A DNA stretch of 64,000 bases from Atherix ibis (GCA_958298945.1 OY282610.1:41175667-41239666); one strand, 5' to 3'; counted from the first letter of the stretch, positions 46,224 to 57,609 are shown. The notes: generated by a model not told the origin, from the letters alone. Numbers and translations: made by a program.

Positions 46224-47275
46224 ATTTCGTATATAGAACGAAATAAGATGTGGAAAATTAGGACTTATTAAACTATCGGAAAAACAGACATTTCATAAAA
46301 AAATTATAAAATTTGTTGGTTTTTTTATATGTAAAATTCTTTAGACAGTTAATAGGAGCCCACAGAAATAAATTTAATATCCTTATTCTGAGTGACATTA
46401 TTCTGAATAGCCTTAACATTTCAAGAAGATAAATTGGGACCCTATCTTTAGTGATTGTGCTTTTATTGATGCTTAAATAATTTAAAATCTTTTAGAATGC
46501 ATAAAGAAAATAAATTGAGACCCTATACTTACTATTGGTACCCTAACGAATTATAGTATTAGAAAGAATTAAGTTGAGACTCTTTTTTTGTAAACTTATA
46601 GTCTTAAGATCCTGAAAACTATAAGTTTACAAAAAAAAAGAGTCTGAACTTAATTGTAACAAATTTAAATTAAGTACAAATATAGAAATTTGAGACCCTA
46701 TTTTTCAGGTAGTAGATTTTCACTTTGGAAAAGATAATTTTGATTACATTTATTGTTTTAAAAACCATTCCGAATTAAGTTTTAAATTATTTCGTATATA
46801 GAACGAAATAAGATGTAGAAAATTAGGACTTATTAAATTATCGATAAAACAGACATTTTATAAAAAAAAACAGAGAAATAAATTTAACATTCTTATTCTG
46901 AGTGACATTATTCTGAATAGCCTTAACGTTTCAAGAAGATAAATTGGGACCCTATCTTTAGTGATTGTGCTTGAATAATTTAAAATCTATTAGAATGCAT
47001 AAAGAAAATAAATTGAGACCCTATACTTACTATTGGTACCCTTACGAATTATAGTATTAGAAAGAATGAAGTTGAGACTCTTTTTTTGTAAACTTATAGT
47101 TTAATGATCCTGAATTGAGTATTTGAACTATTTTGTATAAATTGTAACACATTTAAATTAAGAAGAAATATAGAAATTTGAGACCCTATTTTTCAGGTAG
47201 TAGATTTTCACTTTGGAAAAGATAATTTTGATTACATTTATTGTTTTAAAAACAATTCCGAATTAAGTTTTAAAT
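46224..47275. repeat. 565-bp tandem duplication built on a GAGACCCTAT motif
   Basis: Copy 1 is 46224-46788 and copy 2 is 46789-47275 (shortened by deletions). Both begin ATTTCGTATATAGAACGAAA. Inside each, a phrase close to AAATTGAGACCCTAT recurs at spacings of roughly 60-100 bp (e.g. 46436, 46512, 46690), and once more beyond copy 2 near 47290. Copy 1 contains a palindrome that copy 2 lacks. Confidence 0.85.
46578..46644. repeat. Palindrome, 25-27 bp arms, 15-base loop
   Basis: The left arm GACTCTTTTTTTGTAAACTT...AGT (46578-46602) is mirrored at 46618-46644, with two extra A in the right arm's A-run. Confidence 0.9.
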
Positions 47276-47429
47276 TCAACCGAAATATTTGAGACCCTAT
47301 TTTGAGTATGTGGAATTTTCCATAGAAATGTAATTACTTAGCAAAAATATTCTGCGAAATGCAGCAGAAAAGTAATTAAGCATTAATATTATCGCCTCAA
47401 AAGTAGTTTGATTGCCCATCGTCACACTG
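47276..47429. other. Non-coding spacer
   Basis: AT-rich; one more GAGACCCTATTTTGAG phrase near 47290. Nothing else recognised. Confidence 0.4.
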
Positions 47430-47690
47430 GCGATGGTGTTGATTCCACTCTTTATAACAGTGCTAGAAAGCTTCCATAAGAATCACCTTTAGCTCCTTGG
47501 TGACACTTTTTCAGATGGTTCTTGATCTGGAAAAGACAAAAAAAAAGTCACATGAACCCAGATCAGGTAAATATAGGGGCTGGAAAATTACAGGCATTTC
47601 TATTTTTATTTTTGACAAAAGCTCACTGATAGATATGGCCGTGTGATAGGGAGCATTTAAGTGTCTACAATGTCTGATATGATGCAGAAA
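47430..47690 (-). pseudogene. Family F mariner C-terminal fragment (uninterrupted copy)
   Basis: The minus strand reads LPITRPYLSVSFC-like remains of HTAISISELL, then IYLIWVHVTFFLSFPDQEP in one frame (family: PDLGPCDFFL...IKNHL) and KSVTKELKVILMEAF. It is the counterpart of 43.62-44.19 kb without the inserted patch. It also lacks about 36 bp (GCAAGAACGTCATCTTAGTA onward) that the other copy has. Confidence 0.65.
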
Positions 47691-47846
47691 AAACCCTTTT
47701 ATGGGTCTTTAAAGGAGGTTCATATTGAAGAACTCTCTGAGCAAGGTCTATCTTTCAATATTTCTCGGAAACTTTATGCCACCGAAAAACTTGTATTTTT
47801 GCTAAGGAATATAATTATCGGGCGGTTACAAAAAATGTCCTTCTAA

Positions 47847-47905
47847 TGTAAAAACTATATGGAGAGGAAGTCCACACTATTGCCAGGTTGGTTTTAATGA
47901 TGTCA
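47847..47905 (+). repeat. Partial satellite monomer
   Basis: ACTATATGGAGAGGAAGTCC and CACACTATTGCCAGG, then TTGGTTTTAATGATG, correspond to ACTATATGGAAGGGAAGTCC, CACAGTGTTGCCAG and TTGTTTTCAATGATG of the 62-64 kb satellite. It is a short, isolated, diverged piece. Confidence 0.65.
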
Positions 47906-48103
47906 GTCTCATTACTTTTCTGCTATACCTCTTTATGGTCTGAGTTATCATGGTGGTCAGAATTAACATTTCAGTATAAATGTTTCTAAAAATAACCTTG
48001 AAAAATAAATTAAAAAACTCGACCAATCCATAGATCCGTATGGTTAGCCAAGTAGCGAAAGATTCCTATTGAAACATTATACCGACCATTGTCGAACCCT
48101 CAT

Positions 48104-48163
48104 AATTTTTACTGAGAAGTGTAATTATATATAAAACTATAATTATACTTCTCAGTAAAAATT
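48104..48163. repeat. Palindrome, 26-bp arms, 8-base loop
   Basis: AATTTTTACTGAGAAGTGTA...TATA at 48104-48129 is mirrored at 48138-48163 with a single mismatch around TATAAAAC. Confidence 0.9.
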
Positions 48164-48638
48164 CTGGAATTTGATTATAATAATAATATATAAAATTAGA
48201 AATTTTTATAAATACTCAAAAATTATCGTATGATTACTTAAGAAAATTTTTTAAATCAATTAAAAAATAGTATAGAATTATCGATTTTGACGTTTGAAAA
48301 ATCAAGCCTTATCATTTGACAGCTCTCAAACATATGTGTATATGTCACTTTCCGAACAACCAAATAAATGTGCTTTTGACCACTTCACTTTAATAATAAT
48401 TTTTTTTTTTTTCGTTTAGATTAATGAGGTACAGGGGGAAACCTTCAAAAGGTACTCGTCTGGAAGTTTTTCCTGCCAGGTGAGTTATGCGGGATTTTTA
48501 CCTCGCTAAAACCTAACCTGCACCTCTGATCTTGCTCCCGGAACGATGGTTCCCCGGCGGCACTCTTTGTAAATACTACTTCGCCGGGGCGTTCTTGTTT
48601 GATGCTACTGCTGTCCCGATGTTATGACGCCTCGCGGC

Positions 48639-49067
48639 CTATTCTTCGTACGTTGTGTGGAGATCCTTGATAATGGATTCCGCGTACTCTGCAATTCTGT
48701 TCCAAGCCGATTGGCTCTTCAGCATGCACTCCACTATATTTTCTGGACTGATGGGACGCTCCAGATTTCTCTCCAGCTCCACCCGCGTCTCCTCATAGAG
48801 GGGGCACTGGAAGAACACGTGTTCTGCGTCTTCGATCACATCGCGGCAATGATGACAGTTTGGGGAGTCAGTTCTCTTGAATCTGTGCAAGTATGCCCGA
48901 AAGCATCCATGCCCAGTCAAGAGTTGGGTGATGTAATACCCGACTTCCCCGTGCAGGCGAGTGACCCATTTGGTAACATGTGGGATCAGCCGATGAGTCC
49001 ACCGACCCTTCGTCGAGTTGTCCCGTCTCTCTTGCCAATTAACCGACCCTTCGTCGAGTTGTCCCAT
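48639..49067 (-). pseudogene. C-terminal domain of an R1-type LINE protein
   Basis: 142 codons open: STKGRWTHRLIPHVTKWVTR, GEVGYYITQLLTGHGCFRAY, LHRFKRTDSPNCHHCRDVIE, DAEHVFFQCPLYEETRVELE. The C-x2-C-x7-H-x4-C pattern (CHHC...EHVFFQC) is the zinc-knuckle-like motif at the end of R1-clade proteins (family knowledge). Reverse transcriptase and endonuclease are missing. It is among the least decayed coding remains in the window. A 41-bp tandem duplication sits at its truncated 5' end. Confidence 0.85.
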
Positions 49068-49082
49068 CTCTCTTGCAAAAAT
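49001..49082. repeat. 41-bp tandem duplication at the LINE 5' junction
   Basis: ACCGACCCTTCGTCGAGTTG at 49001 and again at 49042, with one transition and a few changes at the end. Confidence 0.9.
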
Positions 49083-49085
49083 TAA

Positions 49086-49329
49086 TTATTATAATAATAA
49101 TAATTAACCAAATGTAGGTATGTGTACACTGCAGGCCTAAAGTATGCAATCACTTTGGTTCTAAGAACAGAAAGTTAAATAAAAATCGGAAATTAAAATA
49201 GATTTTTTTTCCTTTTTTAAGTAAATTATAATAAGTTTTGTCTAAAATGTGAAATAATATTTTTCATGCATTTAATTATTATCAAATTAAAGGTGGACAG
49301 AAACCTATTTTATTTGACAGGTTAGGTCG
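49086..49329. other. Non-coding spacer
   Basis: AT-rich, nothing recognised. Confidence 0.4.
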
Positions 49330-49810
49330 ATCAGTTTTTTTTTTATTGCATCCTCTGTAATTATTGTTCCAGCTTTGCAAAATGTCTGTTTAGAAGTCTT
49401 TTTTGGGGGATGGACAGTGTTAAAATGCCTTCTTGGTTGTTTTTTTTAATTGATAGTCTCTGTATAATACCGAACTATATTTAGGATTGTTATCCTGTTG
49501 CATGAAGGTTCTAAAATAATTAGATAGTGGTATTTTTATTATTTCCTGAATGTCGCAACAAGTCGTCGACTCCATCTGTGGGTAAGCAACTATATACAAA
49601 CCTTACTTGATGTGGATTCTTTTTTTTTGTTAGACCTAGAGACAAGGAACTTTGACTTATCCGCTCAAAATAGATTTTCAAAGTACTCAGCAGTCCAGTT
49701 TTGACGGAATAAAGCCTAACTCAAACTTTTGTCATTTATTTTAAGGTTACCTAACCACGTGCTCTCCCAAATAGACCACGTGCCCTCAATCGCCTTTTCA
49801 CCGTTGTTTG
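49330..49810 (-). pseudogene. Tc1-like transposase relic
   Basis: Minus-strand pieces: RQNWTAEYFENLF followed by ADKSKFLVSRSNKK near 49700 (family pattern W..V.FSDESKF.L), and MQQDNNPKYSSVLYRDYQLK near 49470 (family FQQDNDPKHTA...VxxWL). This is Tc1-type and not mariner-type wording. The third acidic residue is not recognisable. Heavily decayed. Confidence 0.6.
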
Positions 49811-50491
49811 CGATGGATTTTATTTAATTTACACCAAATTTTAGGAACTATTAGTCCCACTGAAATAAGTAATTTAAAGCATCCGAGACTGTGGGGTAAG
49901 CTCCGATGACTCTTTGAAATTTTAAACTGAGCTACTATTATAATTTACCATTTTATATTAAAGATAGCTTTGTCAGCAAATAATGCTTTTTAATTATTCA
50001 AATGTGTTAATTTTGCTGTAACCACGACAGTTCATTTCTCAATCGGTGGCTATGTCAATAAGCGAAATTACCAAATATAAGGCTTTAAAAAGTTACTAGT
50101 AGCTGTGGAGAAGCCATTGTATCGTTGAAAAGTGACTTTCTAGTGTAGCTTTGGCAATATTTAATCAATATAACAAAATAAAAATTTTATTCAAATTTAT
50201 TTTAAAAATATCGTTTATGAAAGTTTATTTTCTCAAAACTGAATTTGGATAATTCTTTCTATTATCCAAATTTTGTACTCATAATTTGATTATACTTTAG
50301 TGTCATTTGTTTTAATTAAACAAAAAGAATAACCAATAACTAGTCACCTATAAATAGATAATACTAATATTATTAATATATTTAATAAACCTCATAAATG
50401 TTACTGTGTTATAGTTTGAAAATTTCAAATTTATAAAACAACATTATTAAAACAAAAAAGTTTAAAAAACATCAGTAATTTAAATATTATA
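49811..50491. other. Non-coding AT-rich stretch
   Basis: No gene recognised. The first 300 bp may be further decayed Tc1 sequence, but I cannot show it. Confidence 0.4.
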
Positions 50492-51660
50492 CCAGGTGTA
50501 TAAGCTAAAATCCGCTGTTTCTTAGTCAAAAAACACACTTTTTTTTTCATAGAAAGCAAAAACAAATTCCTTCTCTTTCGAGGCAAACCACTCGTCAAGC
50601 CATTTTCGGACGTAAGAATCAAAGTGCTGCTCAGCGAGCGCGTGGCCCTTCGACGAAAATAGGTGGTAGTCGGAAGGGGCCAGGTCTGGTGAATAAGCCT
50701 CCCAGTCGAATGTCTCTAAGCAGTTTCGGACTATTTTTGACGTGTGCGATGGTGTGTTGTCGTGGAGGAAAATCAGCTTGTCAAGTCTTTGTTGATAATC
50801 CGTCCTTTTCTCACGCAGAGCACGGTATAGTTTGATCAGTTGTTGGTGGTAGTGGTGGGCATTGACAGTTTCACCAGGTTTTAACATCTCATAGTAGACG
50901 ATATCCTGCTGATTCCACCAAACGCACAACATCGTCTTCCGTCCGAAGCGATTTGGTCTTGGGGAAGATGTTGATGGTTGGCCGTGATCAACCCACGATT
51001 TTTTGCGATTAGGATTCTCGAAATATATCCACTTTTTATCGCTTGTCACAATCCGATGCAGGAGCGACTTTCTTTTTTGTCTGGGGAGCAAGATTTCGCA
51101 TGTGTTTTGACCTATCGTTCAATTCATGCGGCACCCATTTTCCGATCTTTTCAATCTTCCCCACGGCACGCAGACGCATGGAATGACTGGTTGAGTAAAA
51201 CACCATTGCTCCGCGAGCATTTTTTACGATTGGGTATCGTCTTCGTCCAAGAGAGCTTGCAATTGATGGTCCTCAACCTTCATAGGCTGATTTTCACGCT
51301 TCTTGTCCTACTAGTCAAAATTGCCATCTTTGAAAAGGCGAAACCAATCTCGACATGTTGTTTCCGATAAAGCACTGCCACCATAGGCCTCCATAAGCAT
51401 TCGATGCGATTCGGCAGACGATTTCTTCAAACTAAAGCAGAAAAGCAGAGCTTCCTACATATGCTCTTTTTCTGCAAAACTAGACATGATTCTAGTCCAA
51501 AGGAAAAATGTATGTTGCTATACGAAATTGCTGACAATGTGCACTGATTAATATTGACAGATGTCAAACTCATAAAAAAAGTATGGCATGTCCATGGTAG
51601 CTTAATACGGTTACTCACACCATCTTTTACCAAACAGCGGATTTAAGCTTATACACCTGG
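50492..51660 (-). mobile_element. Mauritiana (Mos1-like) mariner with intact ends (B3)
   Basis: 1,169 bp. CCAGGTGTATAAGCTAAAAT on the left and inverse CCAGGTGTATAAGCTTAAAT on the right, flanked by TA (50490-50491, 51661-51662). These are the cleanest family B ends in the window. Several internal deletions account for the missing length of about 120 bp. Confidence 0.95.
50522..51470 (-). pseudogene. Broken Mos1-like transposase of B3
   Basis: The N-terminal half (51470-51100) is out of frame. A 189-codon open frame from 51091 holds RKSLLHRIVTSDKKWIYFEN (first Asp, with GDEKW changed to SDKKW), GRKTMLCVWWNQQDIVYYEM, FLHDNTPSHTSKIVRNCLET (second Asp) and AYSPDLAPSDYHLFSSKGHA (third). Five residues of the VLPHA segment are missing, so the last two Asp are 29 apart instead of 34. 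After ASKEKEF the frame reads into the terminal region. Inactive. Confidence 0.9.
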
Positions 51661-51662
51661 TA

Positions 51663-53690
51663 GTAAAAAGATGTAATTAAAAGTGAATGATAAAATATGC
51701 CTATTTTTTTTTGTACAATATTTGTTTATATATGCGCAATAAAGGAGGATAGATCAACTTTTTCAGATATGTAATTATATACCATGTAATAATTGACTGT
51801 TGCAATATTATTTGTTATAATAATTAATTAATCAAAAACAAAGAAAAAGTACAAGAAAAAAAATCTATAAAAATTCAAATCCAAATAACATCGTCTCCTC
51901 GAATACTACAAATACACATACTTATGTACGTACTTACATATAACCATAGATCTTATATAAAAATTTACTAAACTAATTAATTTTTAGGTCATCTGAATCC
52001 CGACATCTATATAAATAGAATTGCTAATGAATTTTCGTTTCATGCTGAGTTAAAGCTTAGATTTCATCTTATCACATCTTAATATCAACAAAGCTCTTGT
52101 AATTCAATGAAAGTAAAAATATTTTCGCATTTATGTCAATTGTATTTCTTCAACTTTTTATTACATTTAGTGTACAAAAATAAATAACACAAAGAAAAAT
52201 TAATAATAGTGGCAGTTACAAAAAAAAGAAATATAAAATGGATTTAGATTGTTATGAAGAAAAAACTACAAATAAAACCAAAAAAAAAAAAAAAAAAAAT
52301 TGAAACGAAAACAACCCCAACACGCAACTCTACGTGACTCTTTGGGGTCACAAAGCCAAATGCCCAATTCAACTTGAACGCATACTCGTATACTTCGCGT
52401 ACACTACTAGTATTAAAGTTCAAATAGTTTTCACTCTCATATATGGTATTATTAGGATTTGTGCTAAAAATAATCACCCCCTATTCGGTATAAGATGATA
52501 ATTCTTCACTTCCAGGATACTATATATTTTTCCATGATGGAACACAGGTAAGTACATCCACCTTTTCCGTATTCTAGGATTGGTATAAATTTATACTCAA
52601 TAAATAGCCATTAATTCCATATAATACTTTCTAATGTATTCTTTATATTGAAATTTGTTTTGAAATTGTTATGATTGATAGGGAAATGTGTCTCTAAAAA
52701 TGAAGAGATTTATCGATAAATTCCCTGTTCCTTTTCTAACTAACGGTAAACATCACCTTTTGCAATTGTTAAAATGTACGATTGACAAATAGTTCTAAAT
52801 CATGGAAAACCAATAAATGGAAAGAAAATTTCATTAGATTTCGAAAAAGGAGAAGTTCGATTCCGAAAAATTTCCTAACGTTCGTTCTTTTTGATTATTT
52901 CATTTTTGTCATTTTGTATTTATGCTAACGCATAAATTCGATTTTCTTGATAATGTCAATCATTTCGATATTATTTCAAATAAATATGACAGATCTCAAA
53001 GCTGACCATGCCAAAAAATACTCTTTCTGAATAATTTACTCAGAAAAAAGTATTTATTTGCTTGCTGATAGGAGGTTGAATTAGCAGCTCCAACTGATTC
53101 GATACTATTAAAAAATAATTCTCTTACACATAAATATTGTTCAGTTTTAGATAATGAAAATAGAAATAATAAATCGTTTTCGGATAGCTTAACACAAAAA
53201 GTGTAATTCGACAGAAGAGGGCCGATAATTCCAAATTATCATTCCACAGACACTACTTCTTCATGTGCGAATATTATTTTCATCTTTCCTGTATCTTTTC
53301 CGTATGAGCACTTCTTGCAGAAATAAATAATTTCCCAACTAAGAAAAATTACCTCAGAACAATAATCGACATAATCTCTAATATAATGAAAAACGCATAC
53401 CTTATGGGTTAAGACGTCTGCCTGAAAATAAATGAAGAAGAAATATTTTAGATATTTTAATTCGTATTAATTTAAAATTTAAAAAAAATTATTTTATATG
53501 TAATTGATTGAACCCTAATTCATAAAGTATTTAAATTTTATCCTATACTCATTCAAAAATCAAGTTCTTCTATTAAATCGTATTCAATAATTTTTTTTGC
53601 AAAAAATATTATTATGTAGAAAATAAAAACTTTAACGCAAAATATTATGAAAATATGAGCAACGTTTCTTGAAAAATTGTTCATTTTAGA
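51663..53690. other. Non-coding AT-rich stretch
   Basis: No gene recognised. Contains an A-run at about 52279-52299. Confidence 0.5.
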
Positions 53691-53699
53691 AAAGATTTT

Positions 53700-55640
53700 T
53701 TAACATTAAATTAGGTCAGTATGGATCATGAGCCTAAAAATGGTTTTCTTTATTAACATGAAATGAATTCAGCATGGAGCATTAATTTCAAATGAAGGTT
53801 TTCTGACATTAATTTAAAAGTATGAAGGTTTTCTGACATAAAATTAGGTCAACATAAATAGTTAACATTGCCGGACCATAAATCTTAAAATTTTTTTTCA
53901 CATGGTATTAGATCAGTACAGAACATGACCACGAAATGTAAATACTACCGAAAGGCTGGTCAAAACTAATAAAATTAGGTCAGTATGAACTATAAAATAA
54001 TCAAATATGATGCGTTTTAGATTTTTTTGGACATAAAATTAGGTCAGCTTGAACAGTGAACTTTTTCTGATATGAAATTAGGTCAGCATAGACCGTGAAC
54101 TCAAAATGTAAATAGTTCCAGATGACATAGTTTAGATTTTTTCTAAACGAAAGTAAGAGTGAACAGTGCCACACTATATTGACTGCATTTTTTTACCATA
54201 AAATTAGGTCAGCATGGACCAAAAACTTAGAATGTTTTTTTTTCTAATATAAAATTAGGTCAACTTGAACAGTGAACAGTAGCAGGCGCTGAAATTTTTT
54301 TTTTCAAATAACATTAGAGCAGCATTAGGACCGTAAACTTGAAATGAAAGCAATGCCAGACTATTAGGTCAATATTTCTTTGATATGAAAATAGGTCACC
54401 ATGGATCATGACAAAGTTCAAGTTTTTTCGAAATGAAACTAGGTCAGCATAATCAGTGAACAGTGCTACACTATAAGGCCAAGATTTGTTTTGACATAAA
54501 ATTAGGTCAACTTGAACAGTGAACAGTACCAGGCGCTGAAATTTTTTTGCAAATAACATTAGGGTATTATTAGGACCGTAACCTTGAAATGAAAGCAATG
54601 CCAGACTATTAGGTCAATATATCTTTGATATGAAAATAGGTCAGGGTGGATCATGATAAAGGTCAGGATTTTTCGAAATGAAAATAGGTCAACATAATCG
54701 GTGAACAGTGCTACACTATAAGGCCAAGATTTATTTTGACATTACATTAGGTCAGCACTCTCAAAACTGAATTAGGTGAACATGAGCAGTGAATGGTGCG
54801 AGACTATGGAGTCATAACTTTTTCTGATATGAAATTAGGTCAGCATAGACTATGAACTCAAAATGTAAATAGTTCCAGATGACATAGTTTAGATTTTTTC
54901 TGATATAAAATTAGGTCAGTTGAACAGTGAACAGTACCAGGCGCTGAAATTTTTTTTCAAATAACATTAGAGCAGCATTAGGACCGTAAACTTGAAATGA
55001 AAGCAATGCCAGACTATTAGGTCAATATTTCTTTGATATGAAAATAGGTCACCATGGATCATGACAAAGTTCAGGTTTTTTCGAAATGAAACTAGGTCAG
55101 CATAATCAGTGAACAGTGCTACACTATAAGGCCAAGATTTGTTTTGACATTAAATTAGGTCAGCACTCTTCAAAACTGAATTAGGTGAACATGTAATTAG
55201 GTCAGCATGGACCAAAAACTTAAAATTTTTGTTTTCTGCTATAAAATTAGATGAACATAAATAGTGAGGATGCAAAATGGTGAGTTATTATTTTTTTTTA
55301 AATGAATTAGGTCACCGCAGAGTAAAAATTTCAAATATGAACACTTCCAGACAACTGAGTTCAGTTTTTTTGGAAACGAAATTAACCTGAACATGAATAG
55401 GAAATAGTACCAGACCGTAAACTCATAGATTTTTCGGATATGAAATTAGGTCAACATGAACTCAATAAACTTAAAATGTAAATACTAAAAGAAGATTAGG
55501 TCAAAATAATTTTTTAGGTGAAATTAGGTGAAAATGGTTCATGGACTTGTACTATAAATAGCGGGGTTAAAATGTAAAAAATGAATTAAGTCAGCATGGA
55601 CCATGAACTTCAAATGTAGATAATATAAGACGACCAGGTC
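53700..55640. repeat. Array of AAATTAGGTCAGCATGAAC-type motifs
   Basis: A degenerate phrase close to AAATTAGGTCAGCATGGACC, often followed by AGTGAACAGT, recurs along about 1.9 kb in one orientation. By reading I counted about 26 exact AGGTCA on the plus strand between 53711 and 55505. Longer blocks are duplicated: the GGCGCTGAAATTTTTTT marker occurs at 54285, 54532 and 54940, and the block with CAATGCCAGACTATTAGGTC follows each. No open frame, and I recognise no transposon. Confidence 0.85.
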
Positions 55641-55879
55641 GATATTTTTCTAATATTTAATGGATACTCATTTGGGATTATGAATAATTGACAGTCTTTT
55701 CTGTTCCAAGTTGATTTTGTTTGGTCGCCAGTCTGGTTTGGATGATAGTCGTCTCTGGTATTTGATATTTGTAGAAAGTGATCGATAACAATTTACTATA
55801 AAGTATTTATCACCACAACAATAAGTTTCAATTAATAAAACATTTTATTTAAATTATTGTTTAATTGTGAATACACAGA

Positions 55880-56935
55880 GAAAATTATGTGACCTTCTTG
55901 GATGTTAATCATATGCCGAGCAAGTCATCCATACAGCGTATAATAAATTATATTGAAAATATGCATATACTGGGAGATAAAGCGAAGACTGGACGACAAT
56001 TAAGTCAACGTACACCTGAAAATATTGATGTAGTGAGGCAGAGTGTTGCTGAATGCCAGGTTACGAGTCATCGACATTGTGCATAAAAATTGGGAATATC
56101 TCCTTCATGTTTGTTAAAAAATTAAAAAAAAAAAGATTTGCTTTCTTAACCTTATAAAATTCAATTGACACAACAGCTACAGGCAAATGATCATGAACGG
56201 CGGTGAGACTGGATATAGACTACCACCATTTTTGGCACAAAATTATTATGAGCGACGAAGTACACTTCGACTTGGCTGGCTTAGTTAATAAACAGAATAG
56301 TCACTATTGGGGCAATGGAAACCCCTAAATGATACACCAAAGACCACTACACTTGCGTAGAGTAAATGTATGATACGGCATTTGGGCCGGCAGCATCATT
56401 GGACCATATTTCTGCCGGCAGGGCTGTTAATTATGCCTATAGAATATGTGGTTCCAACAAGACGGTGCCACATCACATATAGCTCGTGCTACGATGCAAA
56501 TTTTGAGACAATTTTTTCCCGGCCGAATTATGTCAAAAAGTGGTGATATCAACTGACCTCCCAGATCTCCTGATTTTAACCCTCTCAATTCGTTTGTATC
56601 GAATTTTTCAATAGCAACTTGACACTTTTGAGTATTTTCAATATGAAAATACTCAAAAGTGTCAAGTTGATATTGAAAAACCCGATATAAATGTACTTGA
56701 ACGAGAAGTTGTATACTAAGCACAACCTCGTTGCTTAAGGACAACATTCGAAACAGAATTACTATAAGAAATAACACCAGAAGTCTGCTTTGCGCCACGG
56801 CCAGAGGTCAGCAATTGACTGAAGACCATATAATCAATAAATAAAATATAAATTATAAAAAATTGAATTTTATTTAAAAGTTATTAAAAAAATAAAGAAA
56901 AAACTTCGACCTGGAACATACACATAAAACACACC
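55880..56935 (+). pseudogene. DD41D-type transposase relic, third Asp lost
   Basis: Plus-strand blocks: MPSKSSIQRIINYIENMHIL, TPENIDVVRQSVAECQV, IIMSDEVHFDLAGLVNKQNS (first Asp), then VWYGIWAGSIIGPYF-like, NMWFQQDGATSHIARATMQI (second Asp), GRIMSKSGDIN and PPRSPDFNPLN. Counting 41 residues after the second Asp lands on Asn where the family has Asp. Stops and shifts throughout. ACACCCTGTA near 56930 looks like its right terminal repeat. A palindrome lies within the C-terminal part. Confidence 0.75.
56604..56680. repeat. Palindrome, 36-bp arms, 5-base loop
   Basis: TTTTTCAATAGCAACTTGAC onward (56604-56639) is mirrored at 56645-56680 with one mismatch. Weaker mirror symmetry extends a further 8-9 bp outward. 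Confidence 0.92.
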
Positions 56936-57609
56936 CTGTATTTGCGTCAATGCTAAAACATCAATAAAATTACAAAAGGATTTCTTCTATGATTAAATAT
57001 GTACAAATTATTCATCCTTTTTAAAATAAATTTGTTCCTTCATTAGTCATGTTAATTAATATCATAAAAGAATTTGTTCGCGTGACGAAGTATAATTTTC
57101 GTCTGAACTTGTTGCTGTCTTTAATTTCGAATAATGGAAATTTCTCTCATAGACAAGCAACTTTCTGTGCCAGAAATACAAAAGACAATAATACGAATTG
57201 ACTTTTTTTTTTGGTATTATATTATACAAAAGGAAATTGGTTATAAATAAATTACTACAATATTAATAATTTAAATATCAAAATATTTTCTGGAAGTTGA
57301 CTAGCTCCCAAAAACGATGAGTAAATACAAAATGGTGCAGGAAAACACCTAAAAAAAATGTGCTTTTCGAATTCATATTTTGTATTCTTTCAATAAAACT
57401 CAAATAATAAAAATAATAATTATTTATATAAAAAAAATTATCAATAGATGGTATTAGCACATTATTTTGTTATGTCAGCCTGTTTATAGCACCTAACCTA
57501 TATTGTTTTCTTGTTATTTTAACTTCTACCTTTAATTTATGAAAAAATTGTATCGTTTAGCTACTTAGTTTTGTTTTCATCTAAATTTAAAAATAGAAGG
57601 GCAAGACGT
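56936..57609. other. Non-coding AT-rich stretch
   Basis: No gene recognised. Confidence 0.5.

Larger units (their letters stand above)
48400..49085 (-). mobile_element. 5'-truncated R1-type LINE
   Basis: A T-run at 48401-48414 is the A-tail of a minus-strand insertion. Coding sequence lies upstream of it and stops abruptly near 49085, as expected for 5' truncation. AT-rich TAATAATAAT-like sequence on both sides could be the target duplication, but it is simple sequence, so this is unsure. The 3' untranslated part (about 48415-48640) is clearly more GC-rich than the surroundings. Confidence 0.8.

Noticed and set aside
53700..55640. CRISPR array or regular minisatellite
   Set aside because: Spacing is irregular, units are degenerate and the context is eukaryotic.
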